From the NCBI RefSeq assembly GCF_030347395.1, contig NZ_CP128170.1, positions 372,001 to 436,000 on the forward strand: DNA of 64,000 bases, in the 5' to 3' direction. The notes under the pieces are model-generated. The model ran no database searches, was not told the DNA's origin, and saw only the letters and a program-made list of their open reading frames with translations. Source of the DNA: Microbacterium sp. ET2. Lineage in GTDB: Bacteria; Actinomycetota; Actinomycetes; Actinomycetales; Microbacteriaceae. Positions 55,808 to 64,000 of the stretch are shown piece by piece. How positions within the stretch are numbered: the stretch's first letter is position 1; every line of letters starts with the position of its first letter. Made by a program: the position numbers and the translations under genes.

Positions 55808-56493
55808 GCGCTCGCTCCGGTCAGGGCGACCCGGCCCGACCTCATCCGCGTGCTCGCCACGCGCCGGGTCCACGGCATGAGGAGGCGGCCCGCGACGATG
55901 AGGACGAGATCGACGAGGAGGGCGAGAACCACCACGGCGACGACACCCGAGACGACCTCGGGGATGATCCGACGGTCGAGGCCGTTGGTGAACAGGTAGC
56001 CGAGGTTGATGATCCCGGCGAGGATTCCGACCGTCGCCAGCGCGATGGTGCTCGCCGCGGTCACCCGGAGCCCGGCGAGGATGACGGGGCCTGCAAGCGG
56101 GAACTCCACCGCCCAGAATCGGCGGAACGAGGCGTATCCCATCGCGGTGGAGGACTGGCGCACGCCCTCGTCGACGGAGTCCAGGCCGTCGGCGACGGCG
56201 CGTACGAGGATGGCCACGGCGTAGATCGTCAGGGCCACGACGAGGTTGGTCTCGCTGGTGATGGAGTAGAACCCGGTGGCGCTCGGCAGCAGCACCAGCA
56301 GGGCGATCGAGGGAATCGTGTAGAGCAGACCCGTGAGCGTGATCACGCCGCTGCGCACCAGTCGGTAGCGCCAGGCGACCCAGCCCAGCGGCACGGAGAT
56401 GACGAACCCCAGAACCAGGGCGATGACGCTCTGCCGCAGGTGCACCACGGCCAGCTCCCCGATGAGTCCGAGGTTGTTCAGCACCCACGTCAC
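55804..56493 (-). CDS. osmoprotectant ABC importer permease (first)
   Basis: A 229-residue permease with about six hydrophobic segments; the EAA-like loop is QSSTAMGYASFRRFWAVEFPLAGPVILAG. TGLLYTIPSIALLVLL is typical of OpuCB-type permeases. The GTG at 56493 overlaps the ATPase stop (GTGA), and the second permease starts within its own stop, so subunits are made in coupled fashion. Confidence 0.93.
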   Translation of the reverse strand: MTWVLNNLGLIGELAVVHLRQSVIALVLGFVISVPLGWVAWRYRLVRSGVITLTGLLYTIPSIALLVLLPSATGFYSITSETNLVVALTIYAVAILVRAVADGLDSVDEGVRQSSTAMGYASFRRFWAVEFPLAGPVILAGLRVTAASTIALATVGILAGIINLGYLFTNGLDRRIIPEVVSGVVAVVVLALLVDLVLIVAGRLLMPWTRRVASTRMRSGRVALTGASA

Positions 56494-57317
56494 GTGCGAG
56501 CGCCATCCTCGATGAGAGCTCCCTGCGTACGTCCCTCGCCGTCGACGACCACCGTCCCGTGAGGGGTCTGCTTCAGCCGAAGCGCGCGCTTGCCCTTGTC
56601 GGCACCGATGAAGGAGGCGACGAAGTCGGTGGCGGGTTCCTCGATGATCTCGTCGGGGGTGCCGCGCTGCGCGACCTGGGCGCCCTTCTCCAGGATGACC
56701 ACCTGATCGCCGAGGAGGAATGCCTCATCGATGTCGTGGGTGACGAACACGATCGTCTTGGCCACATCGCGCTGGATGCGGAGCAGCTCTTCCTGGAGCT
56801 CAGCCCGCACGATCGGGTCGACGGCGCCGAAAGGCTCGTCCATGAGCAGGATGTTGGGGTTCGCGGCGAGGCCGCGGGCGACGCCGACGCGCTGCTGCTG
56901 TCCGCCGGAGAGCTGGCTGGGATAGCGATCGGCCATCCCCTGGTCGAGGCCGACGGTGTCCATCAGCTCGAGCGCCTGCGCGCGGGCCTTCTTCCGGCTC
57001 ACTCCCTCCAGCACCGGGACGGTGGCGATGTTCTCGGCCACGGTGAAGTGCGGCAGAAGACCGGAGTTCTGCATGACGTAGCCGATGCTTCGGCGCAGTT
57101 TCACGGGGTCACGTCCGGCGATGTCCTCGCCGTCGATGAGGATCGTGCCGTCACTCGGTTCGATCATGCGGTTGATCATGCGCAGGAGCGTCGTCTTGCC
57201 GCATCCGGAAGAACCGACGAAGACGGTGGTGGTGTGCGCCGGCACGACGAGGTCGAAGGATCGGACCGCTTCCGTGCCGTCGGGGAAACGTTTGGTGACG
57301 CCTCGGAATTCGATCAT
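56490..57317 (-). CDS. osmoprotectant ABC importer ATP-binding protein
   Basis: A 275-residue ATPase: Walker A GSSGCGKTT, the ProV/OpuCA-type RSIGYVMQNSGLLPHFTVAENI, signature LSGGQQQRVGVARG, Walker B ILLMDEPFGAVDP and switch VTHDIDEAF. It lacks the tandem CBS domains found in OpuCA/OpuA, so osmotic gating by CBS is not expected. AGGAGG stands before the ATG. It follows the DUF427 gene by 21 bases and heads the importer genes. Confidence 0.94.
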   Translation of the reverse strand: MIEFRGVTKRFPDGTEAVRSFDLVVPAHTTTVFVGSSGCGKTTLLRMINRMIEPSDGTILIDGEDIAGRDPVKLRRSIGYVMQNSGLLPHFTVAENIATVPVLEGVSRKKARAQALELMDTVGLDQGMADRYPSQLSGGQQQRVGVARGLAANPNILLMDEPFGAVDPIVRAELQEELLRIQRDVAKTIVFVTHDIDEAFLLGDQVVILEKGAQVAQRGTPDEIIEEPATDFVASFIGADKGKRALRLKQTPHGTVVVDGEGRTQGALIEDGART

Positions 57318-57338
57318 GGCGGGGTGCCTCCTGGGGCC

Positions 57339-57638
57339 TCAGCCGACCTGCACATCCCTGCCGAACGCGACGAAGCCGGCGAAATCCCTGCCCACCCGGT
57401 CGATCGCCGTCGGGTAGGGCGTCGGATAGGCCCAGGCTCCGTCCTTGACCGCGTCCTGTCCGGTCTTCAGGTGGTAGTACTGGCACTCGCCCTTCCACGG
57501 GCACGTGTACGGCGTCGGGCTCTCAGCCAGCACACCGTCGGCGATGCTCGACGGGGGGAAGTACCAGTTCCCCTCGATCGACACCAGGTCGCTCTCCGGC
57601 GCCTCGGCGATCACTGTTCCGTTCAGAACGGCCTTCAT
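57339..57638 (-). CDS. DUF427 domain protein
   Basis: A 99-residue cytoplasmic protein matching DUF427: GNWYFPPSSI, the conserved TPYTCPWKGECQYYHLK with two cysteines, and AWAYPTPYPTA near the end. Function unknown. GGAGAA precedes the ATG at 57638, with TAGCGT upstream at 57690-57695. Only 21 bases separate it from the importer ATPase, suggesting joint transcription, although a functional link is unproven. Confidence 0.9.
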   Translation of the reverse strand: MKAVLNGTVIAEAPESDLVSIEGNWYFPPSSIADGVLAESPTPYTCPWKGECQYYHLKTGQDAVKDGAWAYPTPYPTAIDRVGRDFAGFVAFGRDVQVG

Positions 57639-57689
57639 GGGGTTCTCCTGACCTGGTGCGGACACGCCGTCCCGGCGACGACCCTGTTC

Positions 57690-57695
57690 ACGCTA
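57690..57695 (-). promoter_or_regulatory. -10 hexamer TAGCGT for the DUF427-importer unit
   Basis: Leftward TAGCGT lies 51 bases before ATG 57638, predicting a leader of about 45 bases. It may drive the DUF427 gene and the four importer genes. Confidence 0.4.
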
Positions 57696-57728
57696 GCCGA
57701 CCCCGACGACACCGGGACGAAACCCGGC

Positions 57729-58664
57729 TCACTCCGGCATGATCCGCGCACCGACGACCGGGCCGTGGACGTGCAGGGCGTGGTGCCCGGAAACGCTCAG
57801 GGCGACCTGCAGCTCCAGCGCGGATTCGGGGTCGACCGCCAGGAAAGCCAGCGTCGGTCCCGACCCCGACACGATGCCGACCAGCGCACCTGACCCCTCA
57901 CCGAGCTCGAGGACGTCCCGGAGGTCGGGGCGCAGCGACAGCGCCGCCGCCTGCAGATCGTTTCGCACATGGGCGGCGAGCGCGACGGCATCCCCGATGC
58001 GCAGAGCCTGGAGGACGCCGGGATCGACGTCGGGCGTGCGCGGCGGCGGAGCGATGTCGGAGCGGCCCCTCATCACATCGAGGTGCCCGTAGACCTCGGG
58101 GGTCGACAACCCGTCCTCCGAGGTCACCACGACCCAGTCGAACCGGCCCTTGGCCAGAGCGCGATTCAGTTGATCTCCCCGGCCGGTGCCGATGGCCGTC
58201 CCGCCCATGAGGGCGAAGGGAACATCCGCTCCCAGGCGCCGGGCGAGCCGGTGCAGTCCGGATGACCCGAGCTCGGCGCCCCACAGGGCATCACACGCGA
58301 CCAGGGCGGCCGCGGCATCCGCGGATCCCCCGCCCATGCCGCCTGCCACGGGCACGTGCTTGTCGATGTGCAGCCGCACACCGCCGCGGTGGCCGATCTC
58401 GCTCGCCAGCAGACGCGCGGCGCGGAGGGCGAGGTTGCGGTCGTCCACCGGCACACCCGTGACATCCACGGAGCCCGACACGGTCAGCGAGAAGTCGTCA
58501 TCGACCTCTGCCCAGAGGTCCTCGGAGAGCGACACGGCCTGATAGGCCGAAGCGACATCGTGATAGCCGTCGGGCTGCACCGCCCCGACCTCGAAGAAGA
58601 CGTTGAGCTTGCCCGGGGCGCGGACGTGGACGCGATCGGCGGGGCCGGCGGGGTCCACGGTCAT
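57729..58664 (-). CDS. ispE: 4-diphosphocytidyl-2-C-methyl-D-erythritol kinase
   Basis: Phosphorylates CDP-methylerythritol in the non-mevalonate isoprenoid pathway. The 311-residue GHMP kinase has [13 protein letters not shown] at its start, the ATP-binding [32 protein letters not shown], and the C-terminal [13 protein letters not shown]. The ATG follows TAGCCT by six bases, a leaderless start. In many actinobacteria it follows rsmA directly; here a metallophosphoesterase and a Stealth gene are interposed. Confidence 0.96.
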   Translation of the reverse strand: MTVDPAGPADRVHVRAPGKLNVFFEVGAVQPDGYHDVASAYQAVSLSEDLWAEVDDDFSLTVSGSVDVTGVPVDDRNLALRAARLLASEIGHRGGVRLHIDKHVPVAGGMGGGSADAAAALVACDALWGAELGSSGLHRLARRLGADVPFALMGGTAIGTGRGDQLNRALAKGRFDWVVVTSEDGLSTPEVYGHLDVMRGRSDIAPPPRTPDVDPGVLQALRIGDAVALAAHVRNDLQAAALSLRPDLRDVLELGEGSGALVGIVSGSGPTLAFLAVDPESALELQVALSVSGHHALHVHGPVVGARIMPE

Positions 58665-58670
58665 GCATCG

Positions 58671-58676
58671 AGGCTA
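58671..58676 (-). promoter_or_regulatory. -10 hexamer TAGCCT, leaderless start of ispE
   Basis: Leftward TAGCCT ends six bases before the ATG at 58664. Confidence 0.6.
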
Positions 58677-58750
58677 TCGCCCGCGGCGAGAGCGGGTTCG
58701 CGCGATCTCGGGTGTCAGCGGACGAAACGCCGGGGAAACAGAAGGAGAAC

Positions 58751-58756
58751 TACAGT
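58751..58756 (+). promoter_or_regulatory. -10 hexamer TACAGT upstream of the Stealth gene
   Basis: TACAGT predicts a transcript starting near 58763, leaving a 46-base leader with GAGGAGG before ATG 58809. A GTG at 58763, six bases after the hexamer, would be a leaderless start in a different frame. Confidence 0.45.
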
Positions 58757-58808
58757 TATCCGGTGCCTCATCTGCGGCACGCCCACCTGACTTCGCGAGG
58801 AGGTTCCC

Positions 58809-60386
58809 ATGGCACGTGTCGCTCCCCTTCCGTCGATGAGCGATCCCTGGACGAACCTGCTCGCTCGCGACGACGTCCGTCTCGTCGACGGGATGCTGCA
58901 CGCCGTCCACGACACGCTCCCCGTGAGCGAGGCGACCGTGGTCGACCTGCTCGCCGTCGCCGATGCGATGGGTGCCGAGGGGATCGGCGTTCTCCTGGTG
59001 CGCGATGCGGAGCGCCGCGATCGCCTCGTGGTCGATGTGGAGGACGGTGCGCGGGCATACGACGCCCTTCGGCGCCTCGGTGCCGACGAGCCGTTCTACG
59101 CACGCATCCCCGGGGACGACGCCATCCCGCTGCACGCCCTCGTCGAACCGGTGGGCCTGGCGACCGTCACGGTGTTCCGGCCGCGTGTGACGCGGGGCGG
59201 CACGCTTCGCTACGGGTCGGCCTCAGGGACCCGCGTCGACCTGTGGCGGTTCGGGGCCGACCTCGTCGAGGCGCCGCGGCCCACACTCCTCACCCGCCGG
59301 ACGATGGCCGCCGACGACGTGTCGTACACCACGGTCGAACGCCACGGCCGTCGCTGGCGCACCCTCTCCGGCATGTACGAGACGCACGCGACGGAGTTCT
59401 CGGGCGATGTCGACATGGTCTTCTCGTGGGTCGACGGGTCATCCAGCGAATTCCAGCGCAGCCGTGCGGCACGCATGCAGAGCTACGTCGTCGGCGACGG
59501 CGACGACGCCCCCGCGCGCTATCGCCAGATCGATGAGCTGAAGTACGCGCTGCGGAGCGTCTACATGCACGCCCCGTGGGTGCGGCGCATCTTCATCGCC
59601 ACCGACTCCCCCGCGCCCGCGTGGCTGGCCGACCACCCCCGGGTGACGATCGTGAGGAGCGAGGAGTTCTTCGCAGACCCGGGCGTGCTCCCCACTCACA
59701 ACTCCCACGCGGTGGAAGCGCAGCTGCACCGCATCGACGGACTCGCCGAGCACTTCCTGTACAGCAACGACGACATGTTCTTCGGGCGGCCCGTCGATCC
59801 CGAGCTGTTCTTCTCGCCCGGGGGCGTCAGCACCTTCGTCGAGAGCCGGGTGCGCATCGGCACCGGCGACCCCCGCCCCGAGCGCAGCGGCCACGACAAC
59901 GGCCTCCGCGTCAATCGCGCCCTGCTGCGCGAGAGATTCGGACGCCTCATCACCCACGACCTCGAGCACTGCGCGGTGCCGATGCGCCGCTCGGTCGCCT
60001 ACGAGCTCGAACGCGAGTTCGCCGACGACTACGCCCGCACGGCGGGCAGTCCGTTCCGATCGGCCACCGACATCTCCGTCACCAACAGCCTGTACCACTA
60101 CTACGCACTGCTCACCGGGCGGGCGATCGTGACCACCAAGCCCCGGGTCCGCTACATCCAGACGACGCAGCTCGCATCGCTGCGCCGGATGGAGCGGCTC
60201 CTGGCCCGTCGCGACACCGACATGTTCTGCCTGAACGACGGCAGCGTGCCCGAGCTCCCCGAGGAAGTGCGCATCCGCGCGATCCGCGACAGCCTGGAGC
60301 GCTATTTCCCGGTGCGTGCGCCCTGGGAGCGTGACGAGATCAGCGAAGCACCGGCAACGGGGACGTCGGCGGCGAACTCCCGCTGA
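58809..60386 (+). CDS. Stealth-family hexose-1-phosphoryltransferase
   Basis: A 525-residue protein with the four Stealth regions: CR1 DMVFSWVDGS near 201-210, CR2 ARYRQIDELKYALRSVYMHAPW with IFIATDSPAPAW, CR3 around RFGRLITHDLEHCAVPMRRS, and CR4 TTKPRVRYIQ. An N-terminal region of about 195 residues before CR1 has no motif I know. Stealth enzymes transfer sugar-1-phosphates to build phosphodiester-linked glycans of capsules or cell walls. GAGGAGG precedes the ATG. It converges with the phosphoesterase gene, overlapping it by 47 bases. Confidence 0.92.
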   Translation: MARVAPLPSMSDPWTNLLARDDVRLVDGMLHAVHDTLPVSEATVVDLLAVADAMGAEGIGVLLVRDAERRDRLVVDVEDGARAYDALRRLGADEPFYARIPGDDAIPLHALVEPVGLATVTVFRPRVTRGGTLRYGSASGTRVDLWRFGADLVEAPRPTLLTRRTMAADDVSYTTVERHGRRWRTLSGMYETHATEFSGDVDMVFSWVDGSSSEFQRSRAARMQSYVVGDGDDAPARYRQIDELKYALRSVYMHAPWVRRIFIATDSPAPAWLADHPRVTIVRSEEFFADPGVLPTHNSHAVEAQLHRIDGLAEHFLYSNDDMFFGRPVDPELFFSPGGVSTFVESRVRIGTGDPRPERSGHDNGLRVNRALLRERFGRLITHDLEHCAVPMRRSVAYELEREFADDYARTAGSPFRSATDISVTNSLYHYYALLTGRAIVTTKPRVRYIQTTQLASLRRMERLLARRDTDMFCLNDGSVPELPEEVRIRAIRDSLERYFPVRAPWERDEISEAPATGTSAANSR

Positions 60387-61290
60387 CAGCGTCGGCGTCG
60401 GCACCGTCGGGGTCGCGCAGGGCGACGCCGGCGTCCTCCAGACGCCGACGCGACTCGGCCGCGTCGACGAAGTCGAGCACCGGGCCGGCGTCCACCGGTA
60501 CGACCGAGTGAACGACGGTGTCGTCGTAGATGTGGACGACGTTGAACGCCTGTGCGCCATCCTGCGGCCTCGTCCCCCCGACGGGGACGGTGAGGTCCTG
60601 GGTGTAACAGGTCGCCGACGCCACCGACACCGGCACCCCCGCGAAGGTCGCAAAGGTCGAATAGTGCAGGTGACCGGCGAGGATGGCGCGCACATCGGTC
60701 GATCGGACGACCTCCGCGAGGCGTGACTGCTCGCGCAGCTCGACGGTTGCGGCGAGGTCGAGCACGCTCGGGACCGGCGGATGGTGCATGGCGAGGATTG
60801 TTCCCAGGGGCGCGGGGACGGCCAGCACCTGCCGAAGCCACGACAGCTGCGCATCGGTCAGCTCCCCGTGGTGCCTGCCAGGGACGCTGGTGTCGAGGGT
60901 CACGATGCGCAGGCCGTCGATCTCGTCGACGCCGTCGACCGGGCGGCCCGCGTCATCCGCGCGGCCCCACAGTCCTTCCCGGAAAGCCGACCGCTCGTCG
61001 TGGTTCCCCATCACCCAGATCACCCGGGCGCCGATCGTCTCTGCGACCGGTTCGACAAGAGCGCGGACGCGGTCGTAGGCCTCGGGCTCGCCGTGATCTG
61101 CGAGGTCGCCGGTGAAGACCAGGGCGTGAGGCGCGATCCCGGAATCGGTGATCGCGGTGAGTGCGCGCTCGAGCCGTTCCTCGGCGTCGATGCGGTCGTA
61201 CAGACGGGAGCCGTGGGCTCTGAGGTGCGTGTCACTGAGATGCAGGAGCACGCGTTCGGGTCTGGGGTACTCGGCGAGGAGTCTGTCCAC
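60340..61290 (-). CDS. metallophosphoesterase (CpdA-like class III phosphodiesterase)
   Basis: A 316-residue dinuclear-metal phosphoesterase with all signature blocks: HLSDTHLRAHG, FTGDLADHGEPEAY, VMGNHDERSAF, AMHHPPVPS and AGHLHYSTFA. The layout matches bacterial cyclic nucleotide phosphodiesterases related to CpdA and Rv0805; the true substrate is untested. The GTG at 61290 has GGAGA seven bases upstream. Its 3' end overlaps the Stealth gene by 47 bases. Confidence 0.92.
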   Translation of the reverse strand: MDRLLAEYPRPERVLLHLSDTHLRAHGSRLYDRIDAEERLERALTAITDSGIAPHALVFTGDLADHGEPEAYDRVRALVEPVAETIGARVIWVMGNHDERSAFREGLWGRADDAGRPVDGVDEIDGLRIVTLDTSVPGRHHGELTDAQLSWLRQVLAVPAPLGTILAMHHPPVPSVLDLAATVELREQSRLAEVVRSTDVRAILAGHLHYSTFATFAGVPVSVASATCYTQDLTVPVGGTRPQDGAQAFNVVHIYDDTVVHSVVPVDAGPVLDFVDAAESRRRLEDAGVALRDPDGADADAVSGSSPPTSPLPVLR

Positions 61291-61403
61291 TTCGTTTCTC
61301 CGCCCCCTTGGCGGTCGGGGTCGTCCGATCGTATCCGGACACCTAAACCGTAGGGTGCCGTCGGGTGAACACGGGCGGCACACCCCGTATACACACGATG
61401 TCT

Positions 61404-62264
61404 TCAGACGGGCGGCCGCGCCCGGACGACGTGCGCGATCCGCAGGAAGTCGTGCACCACGAGCTCCTCACCGCGGGCGGTGGGGGCCACCCCTGCCGTC
61501 TCCAGAACGGCGGATGCTTCAGCGGAACTCCCGCCGAGCACGCCGGCCAGGGCCTGACGCAGCATCTTGCGCCGCTGCCCGAATGCGGCGTCGATGAGTG
61601 CGAAGGTCGCTTGCCTCTCCTCCTCGGACCCGATCGGTGCGTCTCTGCGCTCGAAGGCCACCAGCACGCTGTCCACGTTCGGGACGGGCCAGAACACCTG
61701 ACGCGGCACGTTCCCCGCCAACCGCCAGAGTCCGTACCACGAAGCCTTGACGCTCGGGGAACCGTACGCTTTCGTCCTCGGCGCCGCAGCAAGCCGCTCC
61801 CCCACCTCGGCCTGGACCATCACCACCCCGCGCTGGAGCGCCGGGAAGGTCTCGAGGAAGTGCAGCAGCACGGGCACGGACACGTTGTAGGGAAGGTTCG
61901 CCACGAGAACCGACGGGTCGCCGGGGAGCTCGGTGACGGCCAGCGCGTCGGCGTCGATGACGTGCAGTGTTCCCGGAGCCGCGCCGTGCCGGCCGGCGGT
62001 GATCTCCAGTCGCGCCGCCAGACGGTGATCGATCTCGACGGCGGTCACCTCTGCGCCGGCGTCGAGGACGGCGAGGGTCAGCGAACCCAGCCCGGGTCCG
62101 ACCTCGACGACATGCTCCCCTGCCGCCACCCGTGCCACCTGGACGATGCGGCGCACCGTGTTGGCGTCGACGACGAAGTTCTGACCCAGCTTCTTGGTCG
62201 GGGTGACGTCCAGCTCGGCGGCGAGGGCGCGGATCTCGCCCGCACCGAGAAGGGTCACCGCCAT
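61404..62264 (-). CDS. rsmA: 16S rRNA (adenine(1518)-N6/adenine(1519)-N6)-dimethyltransferase
   Basis: Dimethylates two adjacent adenines near the 3' end of 16S rRNA during 30S maturation. The 286-residue protein has KKLGQNFVVDANTV, the SAM motif VVEVGPGLGSLTLAVL, VEIDHRLAARLE, and the catalytic NLPYNVSVPVLL. ATG 62264 is preferred to a GTG three codons upstream because the TAGGGT -10 element ends seven bases before the ATG and overlaps the GTG. Confidence 0.96.
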   Translation of the reverse strand: MAVTLLGAGEIRALAAELDVTPTKKLGQNFVVDANTVRRIVQVARVAAGEHVVEVGPGLGSLTLAVLDAGAEVTAVEIDHRLAARLEITAGRHGAAPGTLHVIDADALAVTELPGDPSVLVANLPYNVSVPVLLHFLETFPALQRGVVMVQAEVGERLAAAPRTKAYGSPSVKASWYGLWRLAGNVPRQVFWPVPNVDSVLVAFERRDAPIGSEEERQATFALIDAAFGQRRKMLRQALAGVLGGSSAEASAVLETAGVAPTARGEELVVHDFLRIAHVVRARPPV

Positions 62265-62271
62265 GGGTTCC

Positions 62272-62277
62272 ACCCTA
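62272..62277 (-). promoter_or_regulatory. -10 hexamer TAGGGT, leaderless start of rsmA
   Basis: Leftward TAGGGT ends seven bases before the ATG at 62264. Confidence 0.6.
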
Positions 62278-62301
62278 GTGACTCGCCGCGCAAGCCCTCA
62301 C

Positions 62302-62320
62302 TCCCGCGAAACGCGCGGGA
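62302..62320. repeat. 7-bp inverted repeat in the sugar-porter promoter
   Basis: TCCCGCG (62302-62308), loop AAACG, CGCGGGA (62314-62320). It ends one base before the -10 hexamer at 62322, so a bound protein would block RNA polymerase; a plausible repressor operator. Confidence 0.5.
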
Positions 62321-62321
62321 C

Positions 62322-62327
62322 TATGGT
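62322..62327 (+). promoter_or_regulatory. -10 hexamer TATGGT, leaderless start of the sugar porter
   Basis: TATGGT ends seven bases before the GTG at 62335. Confidence 0.55.
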
Positions 62328-62334
62328 GACCCTC

Positions 62335-63801
62335 GTGAGCTCCTCAGCGTCGATTCCCACCCAGGCCTTCTCCATGCGCAGTCCATTCGGACGCCGAGCG
62401 GTGGCCCTTTCGATCGCCGCGGCGGTCGGGGGGTTCCTCTTCGGTTTCGACTCGTCGGTCATCAACGGCGCCGTCAATTCCATCGAGAGCCAGTTCGACC
62501 TCACCGCGGTGATCACCGGCTTCGTCGTCGCCGTGGCGCTCCTCGGCTGTGCGCTCGGCGCGGTGCTCGCGGGTGTCCTCAGCGACCGCTGGGGACGCCT
62601 GCGCGTCATGCTCGTCGGCGCCGTCCTGTTCTTCGTCAGCGCCATCGGGTCGGGCCTGGCGTTCAGCGCCGTCGACCTCACCGTGTGGCGCTTCATCGGC
62701 GGCCTCGGCATCGGCATCGCCTCGGTCGTCGCCCCGGCCTACATCGCCGAGGTGGCGCCGCGGCAGATCCGTGGCACGCTCGGCTCGTTGCAGCAGCTCG
62801 CGATCACGCTCGGCATCTTCGGCGCCCTGCTCTCCAACGCCCTGCTCGCGGGGGTCGCCGGCGGCGCTTCTTCACAGCTGTGGCTGGGGCTGGAGGCCTG
62901 GCGCTGGATGCTTCTCGTCGAGGCCGTGCCCGCGATCGTCTACGGCGTGCTGGCCTTCACGATGCCCGAGTCGCCGCGGTTCCTCATCTCGCAGGGGAAG
63001 TACGACGAGGCGCGGGCGATCTTCGCCCGGCTCGTGCCCGAGGCCGACCTCGACCAGACGATGAAGGACCTCGAGCAGGCGATCGCAGCGGACAAGAAAG
63101 CCAAGGGCGTGTCGCTCCGGGGTCCCCGGTTCGGTCTGCAGGGAATCGTCTGGGTCGGCATCATCCTGTCGGTGTTCCAGCAGTTCGTCGGCATCAACGT
63201 GATCTTCTACTACTCCACGACGCTCTGGCGTGCGGTCGGGTTCACCGAGCAGAACTCGCTGCTGATCAGCGTCATCACCTCGGTGACGAACGTGCTCGTC
63301 ACGATCGTGGCGATCGTGCTCGTCGATCGCGTGGGACGCAAGCCCATCCTCCTCACCGGGTCGGTGATGATGACCGTGTCGCTCGGCGCCATGGCGCTGT
63401 CGTTCGCGTTCGCCGAGACCGTGGACGGCGAGGTGAGCCTTCCCGGCGCCTGGGGTCCGATCGCCCTGGTCGCGGCGAACCTGTTCGTCATCGGTTTCGG
63501 CGCGTCGTGGGGCCCGCTCGTCTGGGTGCTGCTCGGCGAGATCTTCCCCAGCCGCATCCGCGGCAAGGCGCTCGGCGTCGCCGCCGGCGCCCAATGGATC
63601 GCGAACTTCCTCATCACGGTGAGCTTCCCGGCGATGTCGAGCTGGTCGCTGCCGCTCACCTACGCCATGTACGCGATCTTCGCCGGGCTCTCCTTCGTCT
63701 ACGTGCTGCTGAAGATCCCCGAGACCAAGGGGATGGAGCTGGAGCAGACCGAGACCCTGTTCGTGACGAAGGAACGCGCCAGAGCCGGTCGCAGCGCCTG
63801 A
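62335..63801 (+). CDS. sugar porter (MFS) family transporter
   Basis: A 488-residue, twelve-helix proton symporter-type protein. Sugar porter marks: GGFLFGFDSSVINGA in helix 1, DRWGRLR after helix 2, PAYIAEVAPRQIRG, PESPRFLISQGKYDEA before the central loop, QQFVGINVIFYYSTTLW in helix 7, DRVGRKP, and PETKGMELEQ at the end. It resembles XylE/GalP-like importers; the sugar is unknown. The leaderless GTG and a palindrome against the -10 suggest regulation by a sugar-responsive repressor not encoded here. Confidence 0.93.
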   Translation: MSSSASIPTQAFSMRSPFGRRAVALSIAAAVGGFLFGFDSSVINGAVNSIESQFDLTAVITGFVVAVALLGCALGAVLAGVLSDRWGRLRVMLVGAVLFFVSAIGSGLAFSAVDLTVWRFIGGLGIGIASVVAPAYIAEVAPRQIRGTLGSLQQLAITLGIFGALLSNALLAGVAGGASSQLWLGLEAWRWMLLVEAVPAIVYGVLAFTMPESPRFLISQGKYDEARAIFARLVPEADLDQTMKDLEQAIAADKKAKGVSLRGPRFGLQGIVWVGIILSVFQQFVGINVIFYYSTTLWRAVGFTEQNSLLISVITSVTNVLVTIVAIVLVDRVGRKPILLTGSVMMTVSLGAMALSFAFAETVDGEVSLPGAWGPIALVAANLFVIGFGASWGPLVWVLLGEIFPSRIRGKALGVAAGAQWIANFLITVSFPAMSSWSLPLTYAMYAIFAGLSFVYVLLKIPETKGMELEQTETLFVTKERARAGRSA

Positions 63802-63845
63802 CCGCAGCCTTCCGCCGACGGGCCGTCCGCCGCGGCATCCGATCG

Positions 63846-63851
63846 TAGGAT
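63846..63851 (+). promoter_or_regulatory. -10 hexamer TAGGAT, leaderless start of the final MFS gene
   Basis: TAGGAT ends six bases before the ATG at 63858. Confidence 0.55.
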
Positions 63852-63857
63852 GATCGG

Positions 63858-64000
63858 ATGCCCTTCCTCGGCGACTTCGTCGCTCCGCGTCGCCTCGGCC
63901 GCGACTTCCGGTGGCTGCTGGCGTCGTCGTGGACGAGCAATCTCGGCGACGGCATCGCCCTGGCCGCCGCTCCCCTGCTCATCGCGTCGCTGACGTCATC
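63858..64000 (+). CDS. MFS transporter, N-terminal fragment
   Basis: The first 47 codons only; the gene runs off the window. The start PFLGDFVAPRRLGRDFRWLL then SSWTSNLGDGIALAAAPLLIASL looks like the cytoplasmic start and first helix of an MFS efflux protein of the enterobactin/macrolide exporter type, in which NLGDGI is frequent. The TAGGAT element six bases upstream supports this start. Subfamily is a guess from little sequence. Confidence 0.7.
   Translation, partial: MPFLGDFVAPRRLGRDFRWLLASSWTSNLGDGIALAAAPLLIASLTS

Noticed and set aside
61365..63848. 827-codon plus-strand open frame over rsmA and the sugar porter
   Set aside because: Antisense to rsmA and then out of frame with the MFS gene; composition is of shadow type.

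Overview
The window is GC-rich chromosomal DNA from an actinobacterium. High-GC codon use, frequent GTG starts, DUF501, DUF4307, LemA and Stealth families, and long shared gene order (rsmA, ispE, ABC-F, glmU-prs, rplY-pth, mfd, mazG, eno-ftsB-DUF501) point to Micrococcales, most likely a Microbacterium-like Microbacteriaceae. No phage, insertion sequence, CRISPR array or plasmid function was seen. No gene-free stretch exceeds 300 bases.

Layout. 1-4.1 kb: end of a beta-carbonic anhydrase, fumC and a two-component system. 4.2-11.1 kb: PIN-PhoH ATPase, uppS, haemolysin III-type membrane protein, two small conserved proteins, greA, ilvA and an AI-2E-family permease. 11.2-14.9 kb: two broken YcaQ-family genes around an unknown anchored protein, then lemA. 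15-19 kb: an overlapping sugar-lactone oxidase / PLP-enzyme pair beside a tRNA-Leu, and NDH-2. 19-24.4 kb: subtilase, DUF501, ftsB-like gene, enolase (frameshifted as sequenced), O-methyltransferase, SGNH hydrolase. 24.4-31.7 kb: APC permease, hisS, mazG, nhaA, ppc. 31.7-37.5 kb: mfd (two frameshifts as sequenced), pth, rplY and small membrane proteins. 37.5-44.8 kb: gnd, an SDR-type protein, and a MacB-like ABC exporter divergent from a second two-component system across a region full of CATAG repeats. 44.8-47.7 kb: a three-gene operon for flavinylated electron transfer. 47.8-64 kb: prs, glmU, tRNA-Gln, MarR regulator, ABC-F, Eis-like acetyltransferase, an osmolyte ABC importer, ispE, Stealth protein, metallophosphoesterase, rsmA, a sugar porter and the start of another MFS gene.

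Main observations. (1) The operon at 44766-47693 encodes an FMN lipoprotein, an ApbE flavin transferase, and one polypeptide joining an NqrB/RnfD-like membrane domain (with a TGAS flavinylation motif) to a ferredoxin-reductase domain: a compact predicted route from cytoplasmic NAD(P)H to extracytoplasmic flavin. (2) About eighteen genes start 6-7 nt after a TANNNT-type -10 hexamer, the signature of leaderless mRNA. (3) All three frameshifts in the housekeeping genes eno and mfd are one extra C in a plus-strand GAGCT, so a systematic sequencing error is more likely than gene decay. (4) Spaced CATAG repeats sit between the ABC exporter and its probable response regulator. (5) Nearly all convergent gene pairs abut or overlap. 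(6) The mycothiol amidase gene (mca) expected between the two small divergent genes near 7.7 kb is absent.
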